DNA of 64,000 nucleotides from an uncultured Dongia sp. (lineage in GTDB: Bacteria; Pseudomonadota; Alphaproteobacteria; Dongiales; Dongiaceae): contig NZ_CAKZGO010000015.1 in assembly GCF_936916975.1 (NCBI RefSeq), positions 45,708-109,707 on the forward strand, given 5' to 3'. Positions 44,999-54,983 of the stretch are shown piece after piece (the stretch's first letter is position 1; each line of letters starts with the position of its first letter). The notes under the pieces were generated by a model, which saw only the letters and a list, made by a program, of their open reading frames with translations, ran no database searches and was not told the DNA's origin. Both the position numbers and the translations under genes were made by a program.

Positions 44999-46966
44999 TC
45001 AGCTCTGATGGAAATGGTCGTAGATCACCTTGGCGACCGTTTCCGAGATGCCGGGAACGGAAGCTAGGTCGGTAAGCCCCGCCTGGGCTACGGCGCGGGC
45101 TGAGCCGAAATGCATCAGCAGCGCCTTCTTGCGCTTGGCGCCGATGCCGACCACCTCGTCGAGTGGTGATTTTGCGATGTCGGCGGAGCGTTTCACCCGG
45201 TGGGTGCCGATGGCAAAACGGTGAGCTTCATCGCGCAGCCGCTGCAGATAGTAAAGCACCGGATGTTTCGGATCGAGGCCGAACGGTTCCCGCCCCGGCA
45301 TGAAGAAGCGCTCGCGCCCGGCATTGCGGTCGGGCCCCTTGGCGATAGCGGCAACTGCGACATCGTCGATACCAAGTTCGGCGAAAACTTCCATCGTGAC
45401 ACTGAGTTGGCCTTGGCCGCCGTCGATCAGCACCAGATCGGGCCAGGTAGCATGAGTGTCGTCGGGGTCTTCCTTAAGCGCGCGGGTAAAACGTCGGGTG
45501 AGAACCTGGCGCATCATGGCGTAATCGTCGCCGGGTTCGATCGGCGCCTCACCGGCGTCTTCATTGGCGGGTTTGATGCCGAACTTGCGGTACTGGTTCT
45601 TCATGAAGCCGTCGGGGCCGGCCACGATCATGCAGCCATAGGCGTTGGTGCCGGAGATATGGCTGTTGTCATAGACCTCGATACGCTTCGGGGGTGATTC
45701 AAGATCGAAGATCTCCGCCATGCCTGTCATCAGCTTGGCCTGGGAGGCACTTTCCGCCATGCGCCGTGCCAGCGCCTCCTTGGCGTTCAGCATGGCATGC
45801 TCGACGGGCTTCCGCTTGTCGCCCCGCTTAGGCTCCAGGATCTCGACCTTGGCGCCGGCGCGCAGGGTCAGCGCTTCTGTCAGCAATTCAAGTTCGGCCG
45901 GCATCTCGTTGACCAGGATGAGGCGCGGCGGCACTTTGTTTTCATAGAACTGCGCCATGAAGGCGGCCAGGATCTCCGGCGCTTCCGTCGTCTTGTCATG
46001 AGCCGGGAAATAGGCGCGGTTGCCGTAATTGCCGTGGTTTCTGAAGAAGAACACCTGAATGCAGGTATGACCACTTTCATGATAGGCCGCGATGATGTCA
46101 GCTTCCTCGACGCCGTCGAGATAGATGTCTTGGCGGCTCTGGATCAGCGCAAAGGCCTGCAGGCGATCGCGCAGCTTGGCGGCATGCTCGAACTCCAGCG
46201 CATCCGATGCCGCCTGCATTTCGGCGCCCAGGCGTTGCTTCACCTTGTCGCTCTTGCCGGTCATAAAGTCGCGGGCTTCCTCGACCAGTTCACCATAGGC
46301 TTCCGGCGTGATGCGCGCGACACACGGGGCTGAGCAGCGCTTGATCTGGTACTGCAGGCAAGGCCGGGTGCGGCTGGCAAAGATCGAGTCCGAACATGGC
46401 CGCAGGAGGAAGGCGCGCTGCAATGCGACGATGGTGCGGTTGACGGCGCCGGCGGAGGCGAAGGGGCCGAAATACTGGCCCGGCCGATTGCGAGCCCCGC
46501 GATGTTTGGTGATCTGCGGCGCCTCATGGTCGGCGGTAATGAGGATATAAGGAAAGCTCTTGTCATCCCGCAGCAGCACATTGAAGCGGGGGCGGAGCCG
46601 TTTGATGAGATTGGCTTCCAGCAACAGCGCCTCGACCTCGGTATGGGTCGTGACAAATTCCATGGTCGCTGTCTCGGCGATCATACGTTGCAGGCGAATG
46701 GGCTGACGGCTGGGCAGGGTATAGGACGTGACCCGCTTGCGCAGATCCTTGGCCTTGCCGACGTAAAGCACCTCACCGCCGGCCGAAATCATCCGGTAGC
46801 AACCGGGCGAGGCGGGTAGGTTCCGTACCTTGGCACGAATGATGGCGGCGCCATGGGCAAGCCGGCTCATCCCGCGAGGCCGTTGGCTGAGGTCTCCTGG
46901 CGTTTCGATGTTGTCTATGTCCGCCTCGTCGGAAAGCGGAGATTCTGGGTCGTCAATCATGCCCAT
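44999..46966 (-). CDS. uvrC: Excinuclease ABC subunit C
   Basis: A 655-residue nucleotide-excision-repair nuclease. A GIY-YIG domain ([27 protein letters not shown], about residues 52-80) is followed by the cysteine-containing [15 protein letters not shown] region and a UVR helix pair. The RNase H-like nuclease half contains [21 protein letters not shown] and [12 protein letters not shown]. It ends with HhH motifs ([20 protein letters not shown] and [19 protein letters not shown]). An N-terminal extension of about 35 acidic residues precedes the nuclease domain. Confidence 0.96.
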   Translation of the reverse strand: MGMIDDPESPLSDEADIDNIETPGDLSQRPRGMSRLAHGAAIIRAKVRNLPASPGCYRMISAGGEVLYVGKAKDLRKRVTSYTLPSRQPIRLQRMIAETATMEFVTTHTEVEALLLEANLIKRLRPRFNVLLRDDKSFPYILITADHEAPQITKHRGARNRPGQYFGPFASAGAVNRTIVALQRAFLLRPCSDSIFASRTRPCLQYQIKRCSAPCVARITPEAYGELVEEARDFMTGKSDKVKQRLGAEMQAASDALEFEHAAKLRDRLQAFALIQSRQDIYLDGVEEADIIAAYHESGHTCIQVFFFRNHGNYGNRAYFPAHDKTTEAPEILAAFMAQFYENKVPPRLILVNEMPAELELLTEALTLRAGAKVEILEPKRGDKRKPVEHAMLNAKEALARRMAESASQAKLMTGMAEIFDLESPPKRIEVYDNSHISGTNAYGCMIVAGPDGFMKNQYRKFGIKPANEDAGEAPIEPGDDYAMMRQVLTRRFTRALKEDPDDTHATWPDLVLIDGGQGQLSVTMEVFAELGIDDVAVAAIAKGPDRNAGRERFFMPGREPFGLDPKHPVLYYLQRLRDEAHRFAIGTHRVKRSADIAKSPLDEVVGIGAKRKKALLMHFGSARAVAQAGLTDLASVPGISETVAKVIYDHFHQS

Positions 46967-47391
46967 CGGCTTGTCGTAAAACGGATTATTGCTACCCTGA
47001 TTCGGCCGCTGACACGCCCCGGATCGAGCGTCCCGAAGCTAGCATGACAGCGTCGATCAGGTAACTTGCGGGATATCCACCATTTCTGTGGATAAGTCTG
47101 TCGATATCGCCGGTAGCTTTCCCCGACTGGTCCTGGAATCAGGGATTCCCAGTTTCTGCACAAAAATTAGGCAAAAACTACAAGTCATTGAACTATATAG
47201 ATTTATATGGTTAGACTTGCAACATGTTGGTCATGATCGGGATTCAGTCTTGACTCTGCCGGGGCCTTCGGACTCGGGATACGCGTTGTGAACAACTTGG
47301 CTCAGGAATCGGTCGGTAGAGTCCTGAAAGGCTTAACTTTTGGTGAATCGGTCAGAAATTTTTCGCCCAAAGCCCGACTGAAATACAGCCC
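46967..47391. other. 425-nt AT-rich gap with a perfect DnaA box
   Basis: TGTGGATAA (47087-47095) is the exact complement of the DnaA box TTATCCACA. With TATCCAC at 47075-47081 it forms a 7-bp inverted repeat. Near matches are TTCTGCACA (about 47153-47161) and TGTGAACAA (about 47287-47295). The stretch 47160-47215 is markedly AT-rich, including CTATATAGATTTATATGG. No convincing gene is present. It could be a replication-origin-like region, or just the uvrC promoter. Confidence 0.35.
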
Positions 47392-47799
47392 TCAGCGACC
47401 GGCGCGATGCCGCTCGATCTCGACGCCCACACTGAACGCTTCCTTGAAGACATCAAGCTTGTCGATCCGGACCTTGGCGCTCAGCACCCGGTGGTCGGAA
47501 AGGCATACATCCGCCACGCGGTCGGCCAGGGTTTCCACCAGATTGATGTGGCCATCCGCCACCACGGCCTTGATGCCCATGACGGCGGTCGCGTAGCAAA
47601 CCACGTTGTCGACGTCGTCATTGATGGCGGGATGCTCGATGCAGGTCAGCTCAACATTGATCTGGACCCGCTGTTGGGCCAGTCGCTCGTGCTGATGAAT
47701 GCCGATGCTGCAGGGCAGGACCAGGTCGCGAATGAAGACGCGCATCGTGGTGCTCACGGCAAGATTCAACAAAGGCGTGACTTTTTCCAATGGATTCAT
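47392..47799 (-). CDS. folB: Dihydroneopterin aldolase
   Basis: A 135-residue enzyme of folate synthesis. It has the family core VFIRDLVLPCSIGIHQHERLAQQRVQINVEL, the catalytic glutamate in HINLVETLADRVA, and VRIDKLDVFKEAFSVGVEIER at the end. GAGGAGG precedes the ATG. It is the third gene of ribBX - FolM-like SDR - folB on the minus strand, after a 147-nt gap. Confidence 0.94.
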   Translation of the reverse strand: MNPLEKVTPLLNLAVSTTMRVFIRDLVLPCSIGIHQHERLAQQRVQINVELTCIEHPAINDDVDNVVCYATAVMGIKAVVADGHINLVETLADRVADVCLSDHRVLSAKVRIDKLDVFKEAFSVGVEIERHRAGR

Positions 47800-47946
47800 G
47801 GTCCTTGGACCTCCTCATTGAGACGGCTTGCAGCCGCCTTGGGACACCGCGCAGATCGCCGCGCTCTGGGGCGATTGGTGTGGATGGGAGGGCCGCACCC
47901 TGGGGCCCATGCGTTGTCTCATTATAGGCCCTCCGGCCAACCCTGG

Positions 47947-48735
47947 CTATTCTTTCGGCTGGAAGCCCTTATTGGGCACCTGCCAACCCAGATGCTCGCC
48001 GCCATCAAGCGCAATCATTTGCCCGGTCATGGACGATGCGGACAAGATGTAGAGGGCGGCAGCCGCAATTTCATCGGGTGTCGCGCCATGACCCAGCGGC
48101 ATGGCGGCAGATTGCGCGGCGAAATGCTCGTCGCTCTGGCGTGGACTGGGCAAAGTGGGACCGGGTCCAATCGCATTTACCCGAATTTTTGGAGCCAATG
48201 CCAGAGCGAGGGTTTGGGTCAACGTCCACAGGCCCATCTTCGCCACCGTATAGGACAGAAAGTAGGGGGTAAGCTTCCAGACCCGCTGATCCAGCATATT
48301 GATGATGTTGCCGACGGCCACACTTCCTGGTTCGCCTTCAGGAAGTTGTCGGGCGAAAGCCTGTGACAGTACCAGTGGCGCGCGCAGATTGGTCTCGATA
48401 TGCCGGTCCCAGCTATCCCTTGTCGCCGTGTCCACCTTGTCCATCTCAAAGACTGAGGCATTGTTCACGAGGCAGCTCACCGGTCCCAATTCACGGCAGA
48501 TCGCGGGGATCAGTTGTTCGACCTCTGACTCTTGGCCTAGATCCGCCTGCAGCACCTGGGCGCGTCGCCCCAATGCGCGGATTTCCGTTGCCGTCTGGTG
48601 GGCTTCGTCAAGCGAGCTGTGGCAATGAATCGCCACGTCCCAGCCGGCGCCGGCCAGCTTCAAGGCGATGGCACGGCCCAGGCGCTTGGCGCCGCCGGTC
48701 ACAAAAGCGATCTGCGGGGTGGCTGATAGGGGCAT
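47947..48735 (-). CDS. Pteridine reductase-like short-chain dehydrogenase (FolM/PTR1 type)
   Basis: A 262-residue NADPH-dependent reductase. The cofactor motif is TGGAKRLGRAIA, with the Arg typical of pteridine reductases in place of the usual TGxxxGxG. NNAS is at about 91-94, the catalytic YTVAK follows near residue 165, and GPGPTLP comes after. It lies between ribBX and folB, which supports dihydromonapterin or dihydrofolate as substrate, but this is inference. It starts 3 nt after the ribBX stop. Confidence 0.88.
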   Translation of the reverse strand: MPLSATPQIAFVTGGAKRLGRAIALKLAGAGWDVAIHCHSSLDEAHQTATEIRALGRRAQVLQADLGQESEVEQLIPAICRELGPVSCLVNNASVFEMDKVDTATRDSWDRHIETNLRAPLVLSQAFARQLPEGEPGSVAVGNIINMLDQRVWKLTPYFLSYTVAKMGLWTLTQTLALALAPKIRVNAIGPGPTLPSPRQSDEHFAAQSAAMPLGHGATPDEIAAAALYILSASSMTGQMIALDGGEHLGWQVPNKGFQPKE

Positions 48736-48738
48736 GAA

Positions 48739-49818
48739 TCAGAGCCGTTCTGTGCCGAGGATTTCGACGCCGAAGCCGGAAAGGCCCATATACTGCCGCT
48801 CCTTGGTTGCCAGCACACGGATCGATTTCACACCGATATCTTTGAGGATCTGGGCACCCAGGCCAACTTCGCGCCATTGTTCCAGGCGCGATGCCTGGCT
48901 GCCGGCCGGATGCGGCGCGGTCGGCGTGACGCCTACGGCGCCCTCGCGCAGATAGACAATCACGCCGCGCCCGGCGGCCTTGATCTTCTTCAAGGCGCGC
49001 ATGACGCTGCCACGCTCGGGATCGAACACGTCGGTTACAGCTTCTTCCTGCTGCAGGCGGATCACGATGTCGCGGCCATCGCCGATATCGCCATAGACGA
49101 CGGCAATATGGTGCGCTGCGTCCAAAGCGGTGGAATAGACCACGGCGCGGGCAGGGCCGATTGCTGTCTGGATATCGCCTTCCGAGGTACGGGTGATCAG
49201 GGATTCACGTTGCTGGCGATAGGCGATGAGATCGTCAATCGAAACCACGAGCAGCTTGTGTTCCGCAGCGAAGGTCAAGATATCGGGCAGGCGCTTGACC
49301 GAGCCGTCATCGTTGACCAACTCCGCGATGAGGCCCACCGCCGGCAAACCGGCCAAGCGCGCCATGTCGACGGCCGCCTCGGTATGGCCGGAACGAATGA
49401 GAACGCCCCCCTCACGCGCGATCAGCGGGAAGACGTGGCCAGGGCGGACAAAATCCTCCGCCACAACATTCGAATTGGCCAACGCCCGGACCGTGTTGCA
49501 CCGTTCCTGTGCCGAAATGCCGGTTGTCAGATCCTTGGCGTAGTCGACTGAGACGGTGAATGCCGTGGCCAGAGGCGCCACATTGTCCGCCACCATGGGC
49601 GAGAGTTGCAGGCGCCGCGCTTCCGTCCGGGTCAGGGGTGTACAGAGAATGCCGGTGGTGTGCCGGATGAAGAAGGCGACATATTCAGGTGTGGCTTTCG
49701 AGGCCGCCATGATGAGGTCACCTTCATTTTCGCGGTCCTCATCGTCGACCACGATCACCGGCCGCCCGGCCGCGATATCGGCAATGGCATCTTCGATTTT
49801 GTTAAGCATGGTGGACAT
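48739..49818 (-). CDS. ribB: 3,4-dihydroxy-2-butanone 4-phosphate synthase with degenerate GTP cyclohydrolase II domain (RibBX)
   Basis: 359 residues. The N-terminal half is a complete RibB domain with VDDEDRENEGDLIMAA near residue 24, LTRTEARRLQL, and GVLIRSGHTEAAVDMARLAGL. It makes the four-carbon precursor of riboflavin. The C-terminal half resembles GTP cyclohydrolase II but contains no cysteine at all, so the three zinc-binding cysteines of active RibA are missing, and the catalytic EGRG region reads LREGAVGV. This matches RibBX-type proteins, in which only RibB is active. A separate ribA would be needed elsewhere. Confidence 0.9.
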   Translation of the reverse strand: MSTMLNKIEDAIADIAAGRPVIVVDDEDRENEGDLIMAASKATPEYVAFFIRHTTGILCTPLTRTEARRLQLSPMVADNVAPLATAFTVSVDYAKDLTTGISAQERCNTVRALANSNVVAEDFVRPGHVFPLIAREGGVLIRSGHTEAAVDMARLAGLPAVGLIAELVNDDGSVKRLPDILTFAAEHKLLVVSIDDLIAYRQQRESLITRTSEGDIQTAIGPARAVVYSTALDAAHHIAVVYGDIGDGRDIVIRLQQEEAVTDVFDPERGSVMRALKKIKAAGRGVIVYLREGAVGVTPTAPHPAGSQASRLEQWREVGLGAQILKDIGVKSIRVLATKERQYMGLSGFGVEILGTERL

Positions 49819-50185
49819 GTGGCCTCGTGGGGCAGAATTTCGGGGGTAATCCGGGCAATAGCGCGTCCCGGCGGTTGCCGCAAGCCTAGCTCATCCCAAG
49901 CCTGTCCGGGAGGTGACCGGCCAATCCCATACCAATGCCGTCTCCGAGCGGCAATGGGCCTGATGATCCAGGCTCAGGTCATGATGCGATTTTCGCATGG
50001 GCGATTGACGATGGAATGATTTTCGGTCGAGACTGTCTGCAACTAAGATTAACGAGATACCGTCACGAAGACAAAGTGGGACGAACCAGGGTGGGCGTTC
50101 CGAAAATAACCGGCGGTTGATGCGGCCGGCACGCGCCAGGCAGGCGTGTGCCTCACAGGGAAGTTTTTCCACAGGGAGGTTTATA
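49819..50185. promoter_or_regulatory. 367-nt divergent region between ribBX and the peptide-binding protein
   Basis: No gene is seen. A perfect dyad ATGCGA-TTT-TCGCAT lies at 49984-49998. The direct repeat CACAGGGA occurs twice just before the GGGAGG ribosome binding site of the downstream gene. I looked for an FMN riboswitch on the ribBX side and did not find its conserved blocks. Confidence 0.4.
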
Positions 50186-51880
50186 ATGACTTTTCGATCT
50201 GGCAAAGGCGACGGCTATCATCCGGAGATTCCCCGGCTAGTCGAGGCGCTGGAGCAGCGGCACATCGGTCGCCGCGATTTCTTGCGGACGGCGACGCTAC
50301 TCGGCATGTCGACAGCAGCGGCCTATACCATCGCCGGCAAGGTGCTGGGCGGCGATATGATCGGTGCTGCGCACGCGCAGACGCCGAAAAAAGGTGGCGT
50401 CCTGCGCATTGGTGCCCGCGTTCCGGCAACCGATAATCCGGCGACATTCTCCTGGGTCTACGATTCCAACATCGTGCGTCAGTCCAATGACTATCTGACC
50501 CGCACCCAGGGCGATGGCATCACTGTTCCCATCCTGCTGGAAAGCTGGGCGCCGAGCGACGACCTCAAATCGTGGACATTGAACGTTAAGAAGGGTGTCA
50601 AATGGTCGAACGGCGATGAGCTCAATGCCGAGCACATCATCTGGAACATCACCCGCTGGCTTGATCCGAATGTCGGTTCATCGGTGCTTGGCCTGTTCCA
50701 GGGCTTCATGCTGAAGGAAATCGAGACCGGCGAAAAAGACGAAGCCGGCAACCCGAAGAAGACCACCGAACTTTGGGATGCCAATGCGATCGAGAAGGTC
50801 GACGATTACACGATCCGGCTCAACGGCCAGGTCGAGACATTGGCAATCCCCGAGAACCTGTTCCACTATCCGGCGCTCATTCTGCATCCCAAGGATGATG
50901 GCAAATGGGGTGTGGGCTCCATCGGCACCGGCGCGTTCGAGCCGGTTGAAATCGAAGTCCAAAAGAAGGCCGTCCTGAAGGCACGCAAGGAATATTGGGG
51001 CGAAGGTCCTTATCTCGATGAAGTGCAATTCATCGATCTTGGCGACGATCCAGCAACCAAGCTTGCGGCCTTGGCCTCGAAGCAGGTCGATGGCCTCTAC
51101 GATGCGGATATCAAAGTCTATTCCAGCATCCAGAAGCTGCCGCATGTCGAGTTGCACAAGATCAACACCGCGCAGACGGCAGTCGCTCGCATGCATTGCG
51201 ACGAAAAGCCGTTTGATGATCCCCGCGTTCGCAAGGCCATGCGCCTCGCGATCGATTGTGCCGCCGTGTCCAAGATCGCCTATGGCGAACTCGGCACCCC
51301 GGCGCAGCATCACCACGTTTCACCGGTGCATCCGGAATTCGTCGACATGCCGATGGCGCAGGATATTCCTGCCGCCAAGAAGCTGCTCGCCGATGCCGGT
51401 TACCCGGATGGTATCGACGTGGAACTCCATGCCAAGAAGGATCCCGATTGGGAGCCGACGGCTTGCCAGGCGATGGTCCAGCAATGGGCTGAAGCAGGTA
51501 TCCGCGTGAAGCTTACGGTTCTGCCCTCGGCCCAGTTCTGGGACGTCTGGACCAAGGTACCATTCGGCTTCACCGTGTGGACCCATCGTCCGCTCGGTAT
51601 CATGGTGCTGGGTCTTGCCTATCGGACCGGCGTGCCATGGAACGAAAGCAACTTCAAGAACCCGAAGTTCGACGAATTGCTGACCAAGGCGGAAGGCCTC
51701 GTCGACATCGCGGCGCGGAAGGAAGTGATCAAGGAGATCGAAACCTTGATGCAGGAAGAGGGCCCGATCGTCCAGCCGCTCTGGCGTCAGAGCTATCAGC
51801 CCTTCGACAAGCAGCTGAAGGGCTACCTGCCGCACCCGACCGAATATTACTTCTGCGAAAACATGTGGTGGGACAAGTAG
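50186..51880 (+). CDS. Tat-exported ABC transporter substrate-binding protein, peptide/opine class (SBP_bac_5)
   Basis: A 564-residue periplasmic binding protein. A twin-arginine signal, GRRDFLRTATLLGM (Arg29-Arg30), precedes a cleavage region ending AHAQ near residue 64. The SBP_bac_5 fold follows, with LKSWTLNVKKGVKWSNGDELNAEHI and FDDPRVRKAMRLAID. GGGAGG lies 7 nt before the ATG at 50186. No permease or ATPase of the peptide-transporter type is adjacent on this strand, so it is an orphan closed by its own terminator. Confidence 0.92.
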   Translation: MTFRSGKGDGYHPEIPRLVEALEQRHIGRRDFLRTATLLGMSTAAAYTIAGKVLGGDMIGAAHAQTPKKGGVLRIGARVPATDNPATFSWVYDSNIVRQSNDYLTRTQGDGITVPILLESWAPSDDLKSWTLNVKKGVKWSNGDELNAEHIIWNITRWLDPNVGSSVLGLFQGFMLKEIETGEKDEAGNPKKTTELWDANAIEKVDDYTIRLNGQVETLAIPENLFHYPALILHPKDDGKWGVGSIGTGAFEPVEIEVQKKAVLKARKEYWGEGPYLDEVQFIDLGDDPATKLAALASKQVDGLYDADIKVYSSIQKLPHVELHKINTAQTAVARMHCDEKPFDDPRVRKAMRLAIDCAAVSKIAYGELGTPAQHHHVSPVHPEFVDMPMAQDIPAAKKLLADAGYPDGIDVELHAKKDPDWEPTACQAMVQQWAEAGIRVKLTVLPSAQFWDVWTKVPFGFTVWTHRPLGIMVLGLAYRTGVPWNESNFKNPKFDELLTKAEGLVDIAARKEVIKEIETLMQEEGPIVQPLWRQSYQPFDKQLKGYLPHPTEYYFCENMWWDK

Positions 51881-51904
51881 GTCTCGACGCATTGAGATGA
51901 GGAT

Positions 51905-51938
51905 CGGCCCGGGAACTTTCCCGGGCCGTTTCTTTTTG
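51905..51938 (+). terminator. Rho-independent terminator of the peptide-binding protein gene
   Basis: The CGGCCCGGG (51905-51913) / CCCGGGCCG (51920-51928) stem has a 6-nt loop and is followed by TTTCTTTTT. It lies 25 nt after the stop. Confidence 0.88.
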
Positions 51939-51946
51939 GCTACATC

Positions 51947-52183
51947 TCAACCGACCAGCTCTATCCCCACTGCGAAGAACCTGCCATCGCCATGGGTGTC
52001 GCGCCGGAAGGTGATGCGTTGGCCTTCTTGCAAGTCGGCTAACCCCGACGCCGCGAGTTCCGCCACATGCACGAATACGTCGGCGCCGCCATCGTCCGGC
52101 TTCACGAAGCCATAGCCCTTCTGCGCCTTGAACCACAGGACGACGCCTGTGATCGGACTACTTGCCGCTGCCGGCGACGTCAT
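51947..52183 (-). CDS. Cold-shock domain protein
   Basis: A 78-residue single-stranded nucleic acid-binding protein. It contains [19 protein letters not shown] (RNP1, KGYGFV) and [10 protein letters not shown] (RNP2), with [10 protein letters not shown] closing the OB fold. The ATG at 52183 lies 26 nt inside the upstream permease gene, and no later start exists before the domain. It is therefore transcribed with the polyamine-type transporter or from a promoter within it. Confidence 0.9.
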   Translation of the reverse strand: MTSPAAASSPITGVVLWFKAQKGYGFVKPDDGGADVFVHVAELAASGLADLQEGQRITFRRDTHGDGRFFAVGIELVG

Positions 52184-52994
52184 CAGTATCCCGGGTGAGA
52201 TAATAGGCTGCGAGGATCGGTACGAAGGTGATGATCATAACGAAGATCGCTGCCACGTTGGTGACCGGGCGCTGCCGCGGCCGGCTGAGTTCGCCGAACA
52301 TCCAGATGGGTAGCGTCTCCTGCTGGCCAGCCGTGAAGGTGGTCACGATGATTTCGTCGAACGACAGCGCGAAGGCCAGCATACCACCGGCCAGCAAGGC
52401 GGTGGCGAGATTGGGCAGGATCACATGGCGGAAGGTCTGGAACGTGTCGGCACCGAGATCCATCGATGCCTCGATGAGTGCCGGCGACGAGCGTCGCAGC
52501 CGTGCGATCGCATTGTTGTAAACCACAACGATGCAGAAGGTGGCATGGCCGAGCACGATGGTGAAATAGCTGAACGGTACATCGCCCAGCGAAAAGGCCG
52601 ACCGCAAACTGATACCGGTAACGATGCCCGGCAGTGCGATCGGCAGCAGGATGAGGAGCGTCACGGCCTCCTTGCCGAAGAATTTGAAGCGGTACATGGC
52701 CGCAGCGGCAAAGGTCCCCAGCACCATCGCGATCAGCATTGAGGCGAATGCCACCTGCACCGAGAGCCACAGCGCCTCCCAGAAATCCGCACGCGCCCAG
52801 GTGACCGCGAACCATTGCGTGGTGAGGCCGGGGGGTGGGAAGGAATAGCTCGCATCATCCGTGGTGAAGCCATAGAGGATGATGAACAGGATCGGCAGGT
52901 TGAGATAGAGGACGCCGAACCACGCGGCGCTCTTCAGGCCCCAGCCGGCTTGGCCCTTGCTCCGATCCGATACCGGGCTTGCCTTAGAGCGCAT
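52158..52994 (-). CDS. Polyamine-type ABC transporter permease (PotI/YdcV-like)
   Basis: A 278-residue inner-membrane permease with six helices and the EAA cytoplasmic loop [29 protein letters not shown] near residue 180. The ATG at 52994 overlaps the end of the preceding permease gene by 11 nt. It is the last permease of the SBP - ATPase - permease - permease operon. Confidence 0.92.
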   Translation of the reverse strand: MRSKASPVSDRSKGQAGWGLKSAAWFGVLYLNLPILFIILYGFTTDDASYSFPPPGLTTQWFAVTWARADFWEALWLSVQVAFASMLIAMVLGTFAAAAMYRFKFFGKEAVTLLILLPIALPGIVTGISLRSAFSLGDVPFSYFTIVLGHATFCIVVVYNNAIARLRRSSPALIEASMDLGADTFQTFRHVILPNLATALLAGGMLAFALSFDEIIVTTFTAGQQETLPIWMFGELSRPRQRPVTNVAAIFVMIITFVPILAAYYLTRDTDDVAGSGK

Positions 52995-53928
52995 CGAAGG
53001 CCCCCAATCGCTTGGCGATGGCAAGATAGATCGCCATGATCACGATCGGCACCATGGCAAAGGCCGCAGCCATCGGGATGTCGCCGGCCGTGCCCTGGAA
53101 TTGGTAGACCGCCTGGCCGATGAAGGGCCGCGACGAACCGATGAGCTGCGGAATAATGTAGTCGCCGAGCGTGAGCGAAAAGGTGAAGATCGATCCCGCG
53201 GCTATGCCGGGGATGGCGAGCGGGAAGATCACCTTGCGGAAGGTCTCGTTGGGCCGGGCGCCAAGATCGCTGGAGGCTTCCAGCAGTGAGCGCGGCACGC
53301 GTTCGAGTGCCGCCTGGATCGGCAGCACCATGAAGGGCAGCCAGATATAGACGAAGGTCAGCGTCGTGCCGATATAGGAGGTCGAGAGCGAAGAGCCTTC
53401 GACCACCGGCAGGGTCAGGATCCAGTCGAGCACCGGCCCCAGCCCCAGGGAATTGATCGACCAATGGATCGCTCCTTCCTTGGCCAGGATCAGCTTCCAG
53501 GCATAGACACGCACCAGGTAGTTGGACCAGAGCGGCAGCATGACCGCGACATAAAACAGCGCCTTCATGCGCCCGCTGGCAAAGCGCGCGATGTAGTAGG
53601 CGAGCGGAAAGGCGATGATCCCGGAAATGACGGTGACCACGCTGGCCATCGCCAGGGTGCGGAAGATGATGCTGAGATTGGTCGCTGTGAAGAGCCGCGC
53701 ATAGGTGGCGAGCGTCGGCTCGTAGATCGTCTGCGCCGTGAAATCATCGATCGAGAAGAAACTCTGCGCCAGCAGGGTGAACAGCGAGCCCAGATAGATG
53801 ATGCCCAGCCACAACAGGGGCGGCACCAGCAGCAGGGCTAGCACCAAGCGTGGCCGCTGGTAGAGGAAGGTCGAGAAACTGTTGCTGAGTGATCGCGGGC
53901 GGGCGGCGCCTGTGGTCGTCATGGCCAT
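52984..53928 (-). CDS. Polyamine-type ABC transporter permease (PotH/YdcU-like)
   Basis: A 314-residue permease with six membrane helices and an EAA loop, [26 protein letters not shown], near residue 220. Large first-subunit permeases of putrescine/spermidine systems have this layout. The ATG at 53928 is 3 nt after the ATPase stop; a second ATG two codons in is possible. Confidence 0.92.
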   Translation of the reverse strand: MAMTTTGAARPRSLSNSFSTFLYQRPRLVLALLLVPPLLWLGIIYLGSLFTLLAQSFFSIDDFTAQTIYEPTLATYARLFTATNLSIIFRTLAMASVVTVISGIIAFPLAYYIARFASGRMKALFYVAVMLPLWSNYLVRVYAWKLILAKEGAIHWSINSLGLGPVLDWILTLPVVEGSSLSTSYIGTTLTFVYIWLPFMVLPIQAALERVPRSLLEASSDLGARPNETFRKVIFPLAIPGIAAGSIFTFSLTLGDYIIPQLIGSSRPFIGQAVYQFQGTAGDIPMAAAFAMVPIVIMAIYLAIAKRLGAFDAL

Positions 53929-53931
53929 CCC

Positions 53932-54963
53932 CTACTGGGCGAAGCGCATCAGGTGACGCGCCTCCCACCATAGCTGCACGGTCTCGCCTTCCGCAGGTTC
54001 GGCATGGGCTTCGCGGTTCTGCAGTGTGACGGTCAGTTCGCCACCACCTTCCAGCGCCACTTCATAGCGCGTATTGGCGCCGAGATAGAGAATCGAGCTC
54101 ACGCGGCCCCGCGCGGTCATGGCGTCGGCCGGGATCGCGGCATCGCTGCGCTCCAGATGAATCTTCTCCGGGCGGATGGAACATGCCTGTTCGGCCCCGG
54201 TCGCGGCCCGCGCCGCGGCACCTTCCAGCAGATTGGAAATGCCCACGAAGCCCGCGACGAAAGTGGTGGCCGGTTTTTCATAAAGCTCGATCGGGCTTGC
54301 CAGCTGTTCGATCTTGCCCTGGTTGAACACGGCGACGCGGTCGCTCATCGACAGTGCCTCGCCCTGGTCGTGGGTGACATAGACGAAGGTGATGCCGACG
54401 CGGCGCTGGATGGCCTTGAGCTCGACCTGCATCTGCTCACGCAGCTTGAGATCGAGGGCGCCCAGCGGCTCGTCGAGCAGCAGCACCTTGGGATGATTGA
54501 CGAGGGCGCGTGCCAGCGCCACGCGCTGCCGTTGGCCGCCGGAAAGCTGCGACGGCTTGCGGCCGCCGAAGCCACCCAGCGCCACCATCTCCAGCATTTC
54601 CTCGGCCTGTTGGCGGCGTTGCGCCACCGGCACTTTGCGGATCATCAGGCCATAGGCGACGTTGTCCAGCACGGTCATATGCGGGAACAAGGCGTAGTCT
54701 TGGAACACGGTATTGACGTCTCTGTCATAGGGCGGAACCCCATTCATGTTGACGCCGTGGACGACGACATGGCCTGCGGTTGGCTGCTCGAAGCCGGCGA
54801 TCAGGCGCAGGCAGGTAGTCTTGCCGGATCCGGAAGGCCCCAACATGGCAAAAAACTCGCCATCACGGATATCGAAGTTGACGTCGTCCACCGCTTTGAC
54901 CGCGCCATAATGGCGCGACACGTTCTGGAACGAGACTGCGGTGGCTCCGCTTGACGACGTCAT
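53932..54963 (-). CDS. Polyamine-type ABC transporter ATP-binding protein (PotA/YdcT-like)
   Basis: A 343-residue ATPase. Walker A is [10 protein letters not shown] (about 42-50), the Q-loop is [11 protein letters not shown], the signature is [15 protein letters not shown], Walker B is [11 protein letters not shown], and the switch is [10 protein letters not shown]-terminal TOBE domain follows (SIRPEKI...[12 protein letters not shown]). An intrinsic terminator separates it from the binding-protein gene upstream. Confidence 0.94.
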   Translation of the reverse strand: MTSSSGATAVSFQNVSRHYGAVKAVDDVNFDIRDGEFFAMLGPSGSGKTTCLRLIAGFEQPTAGHVVVHGVNMNGVPPYDRDVNTVFQDYALFPHMTVLDNVAYGLMIRKVPVAQRRQQAEEMLEMVALGGFGGRKPSQLSGGQRQRVALARALVNHPKVLLLDEPLGALDLKLREQMQVELKAIQRRVGITFVYVTHDQGEALSMSDRVAVFNQGKIEQLASPIELYEKPATTFVAGFVGISNLLEGAAARAATGAEQACSIRPEKIHLERSDAAIPADAMTARGRVSSILYLGANTRYEVALEGGGELTVTLQNREAHAEPAEGETVQLWWEARHLMRFAQ

Positions 54964-54983
54964 GATTGCTTCCGTGCTCGTAT

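Noticed and set aside
47288..47596. Open frame on the plus strand starting GTGAACAACTTGG
   Set aside because: Most of it lies antisense to folB, the composition is Ser/Arg-rich shadow type, and no ribosome binding site is seen.
49819..50185. FMN riboswitch upstream of ribBX
   Set aside because: The conserved RFN blocks could not be found on either strand.
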